Shown here: in pieces, positions 1 through 12,400 of the stretch | How positions within the stretch are numbered: the stretch's first letter is position 1 | Layout of the letters: each line of letters begins with the position of its first letter | DNA from: Triparma columacea | Taxonomy: Eukaryota > Sar > Bolidophyceae > Parmales > Triparmaceae | NCBI GenBank assembly: GCA_030267965.1 | Contig: BRYA01000194.1 | Span: 9,410-73,409 of the forward strand | Length of the DNA: 64,000 nucleotides | Direction of reading: 5' to 3' | Translations under genes and position numbers: made by a program | The notes under the pieces: generated by a model | The model's input: only the letters and a program-made list of their open reading frames with translations | Told to the model about the DNA's origin: nothing | The model's database searches: none

Positions 1-66
1 CGTACGCGACGTCGCGTCTCCTTCCGGGTAATCGTCCCCTACGCCTACCTCGACCGGGTCCTGTAA
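1..66 (+). CDS. C-terminal tail of an upstream gene (partial)
   Basis: Frame 1 is open from the first base to a TAA at 64-66, giving 21 residues ending in PYAYLDRVL. Third codon positions are mostly G or C, as in the exons of neighbouring genes. Frame 2 closes at base 31. The start lies outside the window, so no function can be given. This could be chance, since the open stretch is short. Confidence 0.4.
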   Translation, partial: RTRRRVSFRVIVPYAYLDRVL

Positions 67-494
67 TATTTTTACGTGCGGTGGTGTTTTATTTTATTTT
101 GAGGGGGGGGCTCGGTTTTGTCAAATAATCAGCTCAGGGGGGCTCGGTTTTGTCATAAACCCTTCTTTTTCTCTCCATCTCTCCTTGCACGATCGGGTTC
201 TCACACAACTTTCTCCCTGCTGATTTCCACTTCTGCCTGCATACTTTGCAATTCACGCCTCACAACCCCCCCCTACAGCCTTACTCGCAACAGTTGGCGT
301 CTCTATCCAAACAGAGCTGCCTTCTGAAGTGAAAACCCTTGCCTTCCTCATCCCAGTTGCTCGACCGCCCTCAAGGATTCACCTCCATATCTTACCTTAT
401 TTACGTTGATTTTTCTTCGTTATATCCTCTCATTCCCACCTTTATCCTCTCTTTCTCCTTCCTTCCCTTTGCAACTGCCAGCACCCTCTCTACC
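67..494. other. Intergenic/5' region of the giant cadherin-IPT gene
   Basis: No convincing gene is present. The stretch is pyrimidine-rich from about 160 onward, which fits a promoter and 5' UTR for the gene starting at 495. It contains a 19-bp direct repeat (listed separately). Short open frames at 118-327 and upstream of 495 have no features of real proteins. Confidence 0.5.
105..155. repeat. 19-bp direct repeat, two copies 32 bp apart
   Basis: The unit ggggggctcggttttgtca occurs at 105-123 and again at 137-155. It lies about 350 bp upstream of the ATG at 495. It may be a regulatory element or a small duplication. Nothing more can be said from sequence alone. Confidence 0.7.
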
Positions 495-3400
495 ATGTCC
501 TCATCCTCAACTGCCGGGGTCCTTCCGAGCAAGAGGTCCAGCCTGCTGCCCATGATCCTCACGGTTTTTGTTCTCCTTTCGAGTCCAATGATGGTTCTCT
601 CCGGCCCTGCACAGTCGTCGTGCGCGACCGGTAGCCACAACTCTGAGTCTTATAGTTCTGGTATGGGATCCTGTCTCAACGGTGATGTTTTCTTGAAAAG
701 CTCAATCGTTGAGGTTGGAATCCACACGACTGGAAGTTACGGCACGTCGAGGAGAGCCCCGGACTTCTATCAAGGTAGACAGTTCAACCACCCGTATTAC
801 AATTATCTCGATGGAAAGTGAGTGGGTGGGAGTGGTGTTGATGATAATATTTTTTTGGTTGATACCATACCCCTGACCCTTCCCCTCCGCTTCCCCTTCC
901 GCAGCCTTGGTTTCATTGCTGACTACGACCGATCCGGATGGACCAACTCGGCAGTTGGTGGAAAACCCAACTTCTCTGGGGACTACTTTGTCCCTGGAAC
1001 CCCCACCGAGGGTTGGGTTATGTCCTGGGAAGACGGGGGGCAAACCACCCTTACTGCTAATAAGGGTCTGATGGGCCGAAACGACATTCCCGCTACCGAC
1101 ATTGAGGTCACGTCCCATGCCGAGAAGCAGGTGAGAAGGGGTCAAAAAGATGCGGAGGAGGACAACTTTCTTCCTCTCCTCGTCCCCACTAAAACAGTTT
1201 TCTTTTCCACTTCTCGCTTCGCTCTTCGCTTCGCTCTTCGCTTCGCCCTTCGCTTCGTTCCGCTCTTCCCCCACTGTAAATAGTCTTCCCTTTGGGTTGG
1301 TAAACGGGGCAACCTCCGTGTCTCCAAGGTGACCCAGTTCTCCGATACTGGGCTCGAATCAACCGACAATCTTCACTTCTCCACTTCCGTCACTCTCAAG
1401 AACGAGGGAAGCTCTGCAATTGAGAACGTCTACTACATGCGTACCGTCGACCCTGATCAGGAACAGGTGAGAATGGACAAAATTAATTGAAAGTTCAGCT
1501 ACATGTTGCAGGTGTCGCCATTCACCTCGCATAGGGTTAATGTTTGTTTGTTTCCTGCGATAAATTCTAAACCAGTAAAAAGGAGGGAGGCGGGGGGGGG
1601 GGTGGGGGAAGCTACGGATAGTTACGGACAGCTACGGACAGCTACGGACAGCTGAGAGAGAGCTGACGGACAGCCACTCACGCTCAAAACCTATACTACT
1701 CAGCGCCTAACCACTCCCCCCCCCCCCAAAATCCCCCCCCACGACTCGCTTCGCTCGCCGTCCCCTCCGCAACTGCTCGTCGTAGCCTTTTACTGGCAAT
1801 TATGCCACAACCAATTATGTTCAGGCCCAGCGCTACAAGGCAGGTGAAACTCCAGCTAACCGAGCTGAGGGTCCTACGGCGGGTTCAGTTTGTACTGATG
1901 CTCAAGCAGCAGCAGGAACGTGCTCGAACAAGTGCTTCGTAGCTGCTGTAGGGCAGACACACTCTGAGTTGTTCTGTGGCTTGGGAACCATCAATTCTCA
2001 CTGCAGAGGTAAGTAGCGGCTTTGGCGTAGCAAGAGGCTTTGGCGTAGCAAAGAGTGGCTTTCCTCTACACACCCACCCCTCCCACACCCACACACTCAC
2101 ATCCACCCAACCACACACACCCACCAACACGCACCCCTTCCGCGACTCGCTTCGCTCGTCGCCCTTTGTAGCTAACCATTGGGGATTCGATGAGTACGAC
2201 GTGGTAAGCTCCTACAACAACCAAGATTGGACTTCATGGTCAAAATCTAGTCCTGAATCCCGTGATGCTGGCATCCACCTCCACTTCTTTTATGAAGAAA
2301 TCCAGCCAGGTGCCACAGTACAGTTCAACTATGCTTACGTCCTCGGCGAAAATGCTCTGACCCCTGCAATGGAGGCTCTTGACTATGTCACCATCACCTC
2401 GCCGACTGATGTGATTTCTGGCGTCTACGCCCTCTTCCAGGCTGAGATTGCCCAACAAGCTGTGGCTGGTGGACGCACCCCTACCAAGGTCACCTTTTAC
2501 ATCTACGCCTCCAAGGCCGGGGCCTCCAAGACTTGGCATGAAATTGATTCACTCACCGCACGCGCCGACGGGGACCCTTTCACAGCGGATGATCGTACAT
2601 TTGCTTCAACGAGATTGGTCCCAAATGATTACGCGGACGGAATCGGTCAGCTCAAGGTTGTGGTGGAGTTCTCCGACGGCGCCAAGTATGATCAGCAGAT
2701 GGTGGTTGAGATCACAACTGGCGTAGCCATGTGCTGGGACCTGAATCTGGACGGGACTGGAGAAAGTTGGGCAACTATTGAGCCCACTCTTCCAAAGCAG
2801 CTCGTCAAGGGGCAGACAAACGGCATCAACATTGTCGCTTGTAATCCATCTGAAGACAGCACTATTTCTTCCGTCTCCTTTTTCATGGTGACCAAGTCTG
2901 AGTACTCTGGAGAGACCACGGAAGAGCTCAAGACTACTCAATATTCCAGTCCTTACTCCATCAACCCTCTCATTGTCGACTCGTACCAGTTTGACATGGA
3001 TGTAATCATATCTGCAAAGGTCACCCAGAACGACGGCAAAATCGTTGGATACGCACTCCCAGCTTTTGTGTACGAGCCCAACCAAAGGCCAACCGACCTC
3101 GGTTTTGTTCAGACGCAGACGATTTACGAGAACACTGATACTAGTGCCACTGGTGATAGTTGGATAGCCTTTGGAACTGTAGACGCAGTGGATGGAAACC
3201 AGGTGAGCATGGGTGAAAATGACAATCGAAGGAGGAAAAATGTAACGGACAATGTTGGGAGCGTCAAAAGATTCCACACTCGATAATTTCGCTCCCAAAT
3301 GTCATCCCAACCACTCTATGCAATCGTTCTAACTCATGCATGCCATCGCAGTACGATGTTCACACCTACACCCTTAATGAGGGCGCCTTCACCTCGAATT

Positions 3401-6400
3401 TCCGGATCCAGGGCACCTCGGTCCAGTACAAGGACAATCTTGACTTCGAGTCGATTTTTGGCAAATCTTCCGCTACGTCAAACACCATTACTCTCTCTAT
3501 CACTGTGGATGATGGGACCAGGGGCGAGGAGGCTGCGACATGCTGCAACACCTTTGTTGAAACCATACGCATATTCAATGTGAACGAAGCTCCTGAAGGA
3601 GTCGATACCACCTCTTTCAGTGTCCCGGAGAATCAGGCTGTTAACACGGTTCTCCACACGTTCTCCGTCTCCGATCCCGACGGCTCTAGCCAGTCTCACT
3701 CGTGTTCTCTAAGTGGTGCCGATGGTTACTTTGACATTGTCGGGAATTGCCAGCTCAAGCTCGTCGCTGCTCTTGACCACGAAAACAGAGAGTTTCACAA
3801 CTTCAATTTGATTGTTCAAGACAATGGTACCCCGACTGCCCAGACAGTTTTTGCCATTTCCGTTACGGTTGGAGACGTCAACGAGAAGCCTACTGCGATC
3901 GAGATGTTCTCGGCAACGGTGGGCCGTTGCACCTCTCCCGGAATTGCGTGCACGGTCGAGGAGAAGGCGGTTGATGGCTCAGGAACCGTTGACGGTAAGA
4001 TAAGCGATATACTGTCTTGCCACTTTCCCTCCACCGCCATTTCTGCCCGCTCTAACTCCCCCCCCGCACCTTGCGCAACTCAGGCACGACCATCGCAAAG
4101 CTACGCGTGAAAGACCCCGAGTGCGACGGTTGGCCCGACAACTATGTCTTCCCAGGTGAGAATCGGGCAAAAGTGGACAGCACGGCGGCATTCTTAAACT
4201 CTAATGACAACTCATCAATTTCCCTCCTCTGCTCGTCGTAGGCTCTTGCGGATCTGCCGAAACGATCGCCTTCCAGCTCATATCAGGAACAGAGTACTTT
4301 GAGCTTGTGACTGTCGGCAGTGATATCGAACTCAAGACAAGGTCGGGCGGTTCTGACCTAGATTACGAAATGGTTCCTTCCTCAGGGATCAGTTTCACTG
4401 TTCGCGCCACAGACTCGGCCTCAAATATTTACGACCAAACCCTTACGATCTACGTAACTGACATTGCCGAGCCTCCGCAGGCTTACAACCTTGTCTGTAC
4501 TTTCCAGGAGAATACCCCCGACGGACGCATCGCCGGTCTTGTCTCCGCTGGATCCAGGTCCGGTGAGATTTGTATGATCCAGGCCGACGCGGCTGGAGAT
4601 GAAGAACTGGAGTTCACAATTACTGGAGGCACTGACGCAGACAAGTTCACCGTCCAGTCTTGCAGTGGAATTGTGTTCCTTGACGGCGATAGCCACGTTT
4701 TCGATTATGAGACTTTTTCTTCCTCGACCCCTTACACCTTTACGGTCACAGTGACTGGATCTGCAGCGGCTGACCCTATCACAGTCACACTTTACCTCAG
4801 TGACGTCAATGAGGCTCCTGCGTTCGCTGATGATACAATTTCCGTCCCAGAGCTTCTAGGGTACGCCGACCTCAATGATGAAACTTTCATTCCTACCAAA
4901 GTCGTAGACCTTGTTGCTAATGACCCTGAGAACGACCCCAAAACTTTCTCTATCCTCTCGGGCGATGACGGCAACATTTTCCAGGTCGTCAACCCAGCTC
5001 TACCAGCTCTACCCTACCTTCAGCTTTCCTCCCCTCTCAACGCCGAGGTCCAGAGCCAGTACGTCCTCAGTATGCAAGTGGTTGATATTCCCGGACCGGG
5101 CAAGGATCCAAGGTGAGAAAGAAAAGGCATCTTTCCGGCCCTAGCTTAAAAACTACTACAACTAACCTCCTCATCTTGCCACTCTCGCATTGTTCGTTCG
5201 TCTCGCAGAACTGACACTGCGCAAATAACCGTCGATGTGACGCCTCAGAATGAGAGGCCGAAGTTCAACGCTTTCGGCAACATTTTCGCCTCTGTTCTCG
5301 AGACTGTAGTCAATGCCGATGGACCGAATGGAAGGGCTGATGGATCTGACTATGTTGGCCCTATGATCATTGCTACAGACGAGGATGCACCTTCTGGCAT
5401 CCCTGATACTTTGACCTACACGATTGAGAGCTGTACGCCCACTCCAGCCTGCACTGGGGCCTTCAAGCTCATGCAAAGCAACGAAAATATTGCGGATCTG
5501 AACAATGCGCAGGTCCAACGCCTCCTGGTTGCCGATACCTCAAAGCTCGATTTCGAGAACACTAACCCTAATGCTGCCACGAACCAATTTTCTGTGGTTG
5601 TCAAGGTCAGCGACGGGCAGTCCCCGGAAGGAATCGATACGACTACCTTAACTGTCCAGGTTATGGATGCAAACGAACCCCCGGTGCTGAACGACAACAC
5701 CAAGATCGACATGACCTTTAGTGAGTGTGGCCAAAGCGCGAACCAGGCCCTCCCTGCTTGTGACCTCAAGCTTTTCATCGGCTCGTGTGCTTCCTGCAAC
5801 AATCCCGACATCAACGATGGAGAATGCTCCGGCTGTAAATCCATTAAGCAGGCCACCGTTGACCTCGACGAGTACCTTGGTGGAGATGACATTTACACAT
5901 ACTCATTGTTGGGAAATCCCACAAGCGAGACTCCCAACAGTAAATTTGTGATTGATCCTGACACGGGGGTCCTTTCCCTTGCACAGAGCTACCTTGACCA
6001 CGAAACAGAGGGCCCATTCCGATACATCATTCGCGTCCAGGATATTCGTGGAGAGTCCTCTGACACTGAACTCGAGATTAGCCTCGTCAACGTGGATGAG
6101 CCTCCTATTATCAGTGGCTTCTCTACCTCTATCTCCACGGATGTGTGGGAGAACTTGCCCACGGGGACCTTCATTTCAAACAACTATAATCCTACGGACA
6201 ACAGCGAAGGCAACGGCATCGTTGTCAAGTGCGAGGATAAAGACGGCGACCTCCCATCGACCAACGCCATGGAGATGGTCAGTTCTTCCCTTCCTTTCCA
6301 GTTGGTGCCTATTTCGGAAGGCACTGGAACCAGCACATACAAGTTGAAAACAACTCAGGAACTCGACCATGAAGCGATAGATGAATACAATGTCGTGTTG

Positions 6401-9400
6401 CGCTGCACAGATGGCACCGGCAAGTCTGATGAAAAGACCTGGACCATTTCTGTTGAGGATGTGAACGATAAACCAACTTGGGACAGTGCTATGACCTGCT
6501 ATGTCGCAAGGAATGCAGCGGCCAACACTAACATTTGTACTCTCAGGGGAGATGGAGGGTCATCTGATGATGACAACTTCAACAACATTGATAACTGGGG
6601 CAAGCTTTCTTACACGATTACGAGCACGCCCACCGTCGTCGAAGGGAGTTGTACTCAAGTTGATGCCAACTTCTTCATTATTACAGGGGATGGGGGAGCA
6701 TCTCCTCAAATATCTCTTCCATCTGACCATGTCACACTCTCGGACAGTTCAGGGTGTGGCGGTGCCAAAGTCCGAATGCAGATCAAAGCCTGTGATGGCG
6801 GTCAACTTTTTGAGAGCTTCGCGTCGGGGGGGGTGCAAACGTGGGGGTACAATGATAACGAATCGTGCAGTGATCCCCAGACTGTTGACGTTGTTATCAC
6901 TTCTGTCAATAATCCCCCCGTCTGTAACGATCTCGAAGGATCCACCTTCACGCTCAACGAGAATGAAGCTTCTGGATACAAGGTTTCGGGATCAAAAACT
7001 CTCGTTAGTTCAGACAGGATTCAAGACCCAACAGGCATTGCTTCCATCGAGATAACGTCTGGCACTTCTATTACCCAATATTTTGACATAGTCAACAACG
7101 AACTCGTCACAACCTCGAATTCCATTGACTTCGAGGCTCTCAAGGCAGCCAACACCGACGGGTCCGATCCCACTTTATCCGTCACTGTGAAGGTGACGGA
7201 CACGGGAGTACCTGCACTTGATACGTCGTGTGTCTTTACTGTCGCCATCCAAGATGTGAACGAACCCACAACTTTCTCTGACACTACTCTCTATGTCGAT
7301 GAGAATGCTGGGGCTGGTGACATCACAACAGCTGGCACGATCCAGAAGCTATCTGTTATTGACGAGGATGCTCTTGACCAGAATGGCGACTTCACCTTCG
7401 ATCCCATTCCTTCCTCGACACCATTCGAAATTAATCCAGATACTGGTGTCCTCCGACTTAAAACTGCAAACTCCCTTGACTACGAGACAACGTCCTCTTA
7501 CTCTTACACTGTCAAATGGTCAAGTAGGGGCGTCGAGAAGACCGCCGCTCTCACTGTGCAAGTCAATGATAAGTCAGAGCCGCCTGCTGTTACCTCCAAC
7601 CAGGTGTTCTCCATGCCTGAGGGTTTCGTCGGATCGGTTGGTTTCATCGCTGCCACAGATCCTGACTTTGTCGATTCCATTGGGTCTGCCGATTGCAGGG
7701 ATAACTGCGGCCTTGTCTACACCATCACATCAGGGGAAAGCATTTTCAGCATCGATCAGAACACCGGGGAGCTAACCACGACTTCAAGTGCTTCAAATTT
7801 CGAGGCTGTCGGGTCTTACACTATTGCCATTGCAGTGTGTGATTTGAACTGCAATGACCCTCAATCGTCCACTGCTTCGGGAACAGTGACTGTCAACCTT
7901 AACAACGTGGACGACTGCGCTGTCTCCAACGTTTATGACTCCTCGTTCGCTGGGGTATCCGGTTTTACTTCCATTTTCTCCACTGTGGGAGATGAGACCA
8001 TTTACATCGTCGGAACGAATCTCATCCCGACACAGACTCGTGTGACTCAAGACTCTGGATTCTCCGATGCTAACATTGTAGTTTCAGTCTCCCTACACCT
8101 GTCCGATGATTCCGGAGCGATTGAGGACTTGGTTGACTGTGCTGTAAACAGACTGGCTAATAAGGTTGGGCAGGATGTTATTGAGTGCAAGACAGCGTCT
8201 GGTGCCGGAGGACCTTACGCAGTCAAGGTTGATGTATCCGTTCCCTACTCTACTGGTACTGTGGTATGCAGCACGGCGATTGACGTTACCGACTCTGGAG
8301 GACTCCTTGGTGGTACAAAGTCGTACAAGCAGCCAGTGATAACGCAAGTTGGCTGCCTTGGCTCAGCTTCCTCTTGCACTGACCTACCAACCACCGGAAG
8401 CACCCTTGTCACCATCACGGGAACTGATTTCGGACCTGACGGCTCCGCTGACGGCGACAATTCTGTCGTTGTTACCGCCAGTTATGGGCCTTACACAACG
8501 GCACCCTGTACCCACACCACTTCTCACACACAAGTGGTCTGCTCCACCCGCGAAGGTGTTGGTGCTGGTCATAAGTGGAGCGTCACTGTGAAAGGACAGG
8601 CCTCCTCTGAGTTTGCGGATGTCACTACGAACTACGCAATCCCGCTTATTGATTTTGTCAGGGTCAGGAAGGGCTCATCGTGGACCAGCGAGGGACTGAG
8701 CACCGAAGGAAATGAAAGGATTGAAATTAAGGGCAGCAACTTTGGTGGTGCCCTCCCGGGAGAGTGCCCAGGGACGTCCCTCGCTTGCCCCACGGTCGAA
8801 TACGGAACGAAAGCGCAGTTTGACTCTGGAAACCAGTACGTTGCTACTGGGTGCGAGCCAGCACAAACCGCCGCCAACAACGGCCACACCATGTGGTTCT
8901 GCAACTCTGTCCCCGGAACGGGCACTGACCTGCACGCCAAGATTACTGTTGGTGGTCAAAGCTCGGTTCCTGATTACAATTGCGTCCGCGATGATGACAC
9001 TGTTTGCGATTCCTGGTTTTACATGAAACCCACCATCACCGGTGTCTCTGGACCGGGAACTTACCGTGCCTCTTCAATGGGCGGGCAAGTGGTCTACATC
9101 CAAGGAACACAATTCGGCCCGAAGCTTGCGACTCTGCCGGATGGAAGCGACCCAGACTACGGATTCATTACTGTGACTTATGGACCCGCCTCCAATCCCA
9201 ATGCTTACACTGCTGAGGGCTGTGTCGTGAGCACGCAACACACTTTTATTACCTGTTTCACAGGGCCTGGTACTGGCAAGGACCACAGCTGGTCCATCGA
9301 TGTCGGAGGATCCTCCTCCGTGGTCCCCTTCACTCCTTGCGTGGGGGGGCAGACAGAAGGAAGTTGCCTTGGGTCCAGTTATGCTCCTCCCATCGTGGCT

Positions 9401-12400
9401 TTCTACGAAGGTCTTGGAACCAAGTACGACATGAATGCTGCCGCCAGACCCGAGCTCGTCTACGGAGATACTAGAGGTGCCCAGTCCATCTCTATTCTCG
9501 GAAGGAACTTTGGGACTGACATCAGCAAGGTGGAACTCGTGACGTACAAGAAGGATAGCGATGATGCCATCGTTTTTACGGTCCACGATACTAGTGATGA
9601 CGACATTGCTGAATCTTGTGTCATCTCTGTTGCTCACCAGACTCTCACGTGTAACACAGCGGAAGGAGCTGGCGACGAGATGAAGTGGAGCGTCAGGGTT
9701 GACGGGCAGGACAGTGAAGAGCCCACCACTGGGTACCAGGGTCCTATCATCACCGCACTTCAGGCTGAAGCTCCCGTCGACGTCAACGGTCTGAGCAACT
9801 ACGGTGGGCAGCTTGTCACCATAACTGGTGATTTCTTTGGGCCATCCTTGGCAGATTCTGCAACTCTTGGCTACTCCGACGACTTCATTGACTGGGTCAA
9901 GTACGGACCAAACCTGCACGAATACACCGCCCAAGATTGTACGGTGGCTAGCCACATGTCTATTGTCTGTAAGACTGCGCAAGGAGTTGGGGCTGAGTCC
10001 AAGTGGTCCGTTATGATTTCCGGTCAGGAGTCAATTTTTGACCCAACCGGGCCTGTACCTATCTCCAGCTATGCGCCACCAATCGTTGCTGCAGTGACAC
10101 CTAACGAGTACACTACCGATGGTAACATCCTCGTTACAATTACCGGTTCCAACTTGGGGACCTTCACCAAGCCGGGAATCACCTTTGGCGGTGTGCCCCT
10201 CGAGGACACAGAAATCGTCTTGGGTGGTGTTCAGGACACTTTGTACTTCATGCTACCTGCTGGAATTGGACGAGACTTGGAAATCATATTGAATGTCGGA
10301 GGGCAAATGAGCAACACCAAGCTTTTCGACTACAAGTACCCTGTTATTAGCAGCGTGCACAGTGTCGACCTCGTCCCCCCCGATGATAGCAGAGTGAAGG
10401 TTGTCATCCTTGGTAGCAGTTTCAGTACGGGACCAGTGGTTAAGATGAGGATTGACGGCGTTGCTGAAGACACGACTCTGCCTTGTGATGTTGTTGGGCA
10501 CAGCGAGATAAACTGCTACACTGACGCCTACGAAGGCTACATCCGCGTGGAATGGTCTGATGGCACTCCTAGTAACGAGTACGAATTCAAAAGGGGCAAC
10601 CCTGTTATCCTGTACACTGGTTTGCTCGATGGCGAGACTGCGTCCACTTCCGGCGGCGGGCAAATCGAGGTCTTGTGCCAGTACTGTGGTACTAATGCTA
10701 CGAAGCTTGAGGCCTTCGTCTACAACCACGACAGGGGCATTTATGTCGACGACTCGGCCGAACCAAAGGTCCTAACCACTCCCACAGTGTCTTGCGAAAT
10801 TATCGGAGACTTGACTGAGGAGCAGAACCCAACGGCGTTGACAGAGCCGAGTGCCACGTGGGCTGGTTACATGGCTCAAATCGCAACGATCGACCCAGGC
10901 GTGGGCGAACCTGGCCACATTGTCGTCAATACCAACGAGAAGATCCAGAGGTTCACTTGCACCCTTCCTCAGGGACAGGATACTCTCCAGAGCGTTGTTG
11001 TAAGAAAGAGGGGGACCTCAAAGATCAGCATGATGTGCCATACTGAATTCTGCAATGAGTGCACCTTCGGGCCCTGCATCTCTTACGACGCCCCAACTCT
11101 GACCAACGTGGAATCGGCCCCTCTGGAGGGGATCACGAGTGGAGGAAAATCCATCACTCTTACTGGAAGCAATTTTGGTCTTGACATGAAGGTCAAGTAC
11201 GGTGGCTACGACCTTGCGTTGACTGAGACAGGCCACGGTAGGCTAGTTGGTACCATTGGGGAGGGAGTGGGCGCTGGAAAGACATTCTCTGTTGACGTTG
11301 GGAGGCAGAGCACCACGAGCTCGAGCTTCGTCTTCAACTACAATATCCCTTCGTTCGACGATGTTTCTTCGTTGACCAACGCCGGAACCAGGGGTACAAC
11401 AGGCTTGGGCGTTGACCCGGTCACCCTTACTGGAAACAACTTTGGGGACTCTGACATTCCCGACTATGCCGCAACCGGGCCTCTACTTACCATAGGAGGG
11501 GAAGCAGTTTCCATCACCAGCTACAACCATACTTTCCTTGTCTTTGACATTCCTGAAGGGCAGGGCAAGGACCTTCCTTTCGTTGTTAATGTGCAGGGAC
11601 AGGTTAACTCTGCTCAAACTTTCTCCTACACGCCTCCCGTCATTACTTCGACAAGTAGCACTAGCGGTGGGTTAGAATTGGTTAGCGACACCAAGGGAGG
11701 TAGGGATAGTGACGAGCTGATTACCTTGGTCGGAACAAATTTTGGTGTCATCAATAAGGATTGGAGTCTGGTCCTCGAGGGCAAGACGGGTTCGGACGGA
11801 GTGAAGGAGGGGGATATTCCTGTTACCACTGCTGACATTGTCCCGGGGGGAGAATGGGGTCACGAGAAGATTGTTTTCTACGTCCCCGAGGGACAAGGAA
11901 CGGAGAAGGCTTTGGTCCTCACCGTCGGAGGGCAGGAGGCGACTAACAACGGAGGTTCAGTTGATTGTGGTGGCAGGAATGCCGCAGCTTGCTTCAGCTA
12001 CAAACCCCCTGCCCTCTACTACTGGAACGCCACTGAAGGTCAGATGCTCAACACGAATGGAGGATATGAGATAACCTTGACAGGAACCAGCTTTGGAAAG
12101 TTTGGAGCCGAGGTCACGTTCCATGACCCAAAATACGACCCCAGTGATCCAATCAACATGCAGAGGATGCCTAACACTTGTGACGACACTTACTGCAACA
12201 AGTGCGTCATCGTTAGTCAGGACCATGAGAAGATTGTCTGCAAAGTCCCTAAGGGCTGGGGAAGCGACTTGCATATTACGGTAAATTTGGATGGACAGAT
12301 GAGCACCACTGAGGACAGGGTAGTCGACGGCGTGACTATTCCCGGGCACGGGAAGACTTTCAGCTACGCGAAGCCTGTCATTGAGTTCATCGTTGGCAAC

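Noticed and set aside
1201..1262. CTTCGCTTCGCTC repeats considered as a CRISPR-like or satellite array
   Set aside because: Units are short, degenerate, without unique spacers, and lie at an intron end in a eukaryotic gene.
9074..9982. 302-codon antisense open frame in the IPT region
   Set aside because: Same reason: shadow of a well-supported sense exon.
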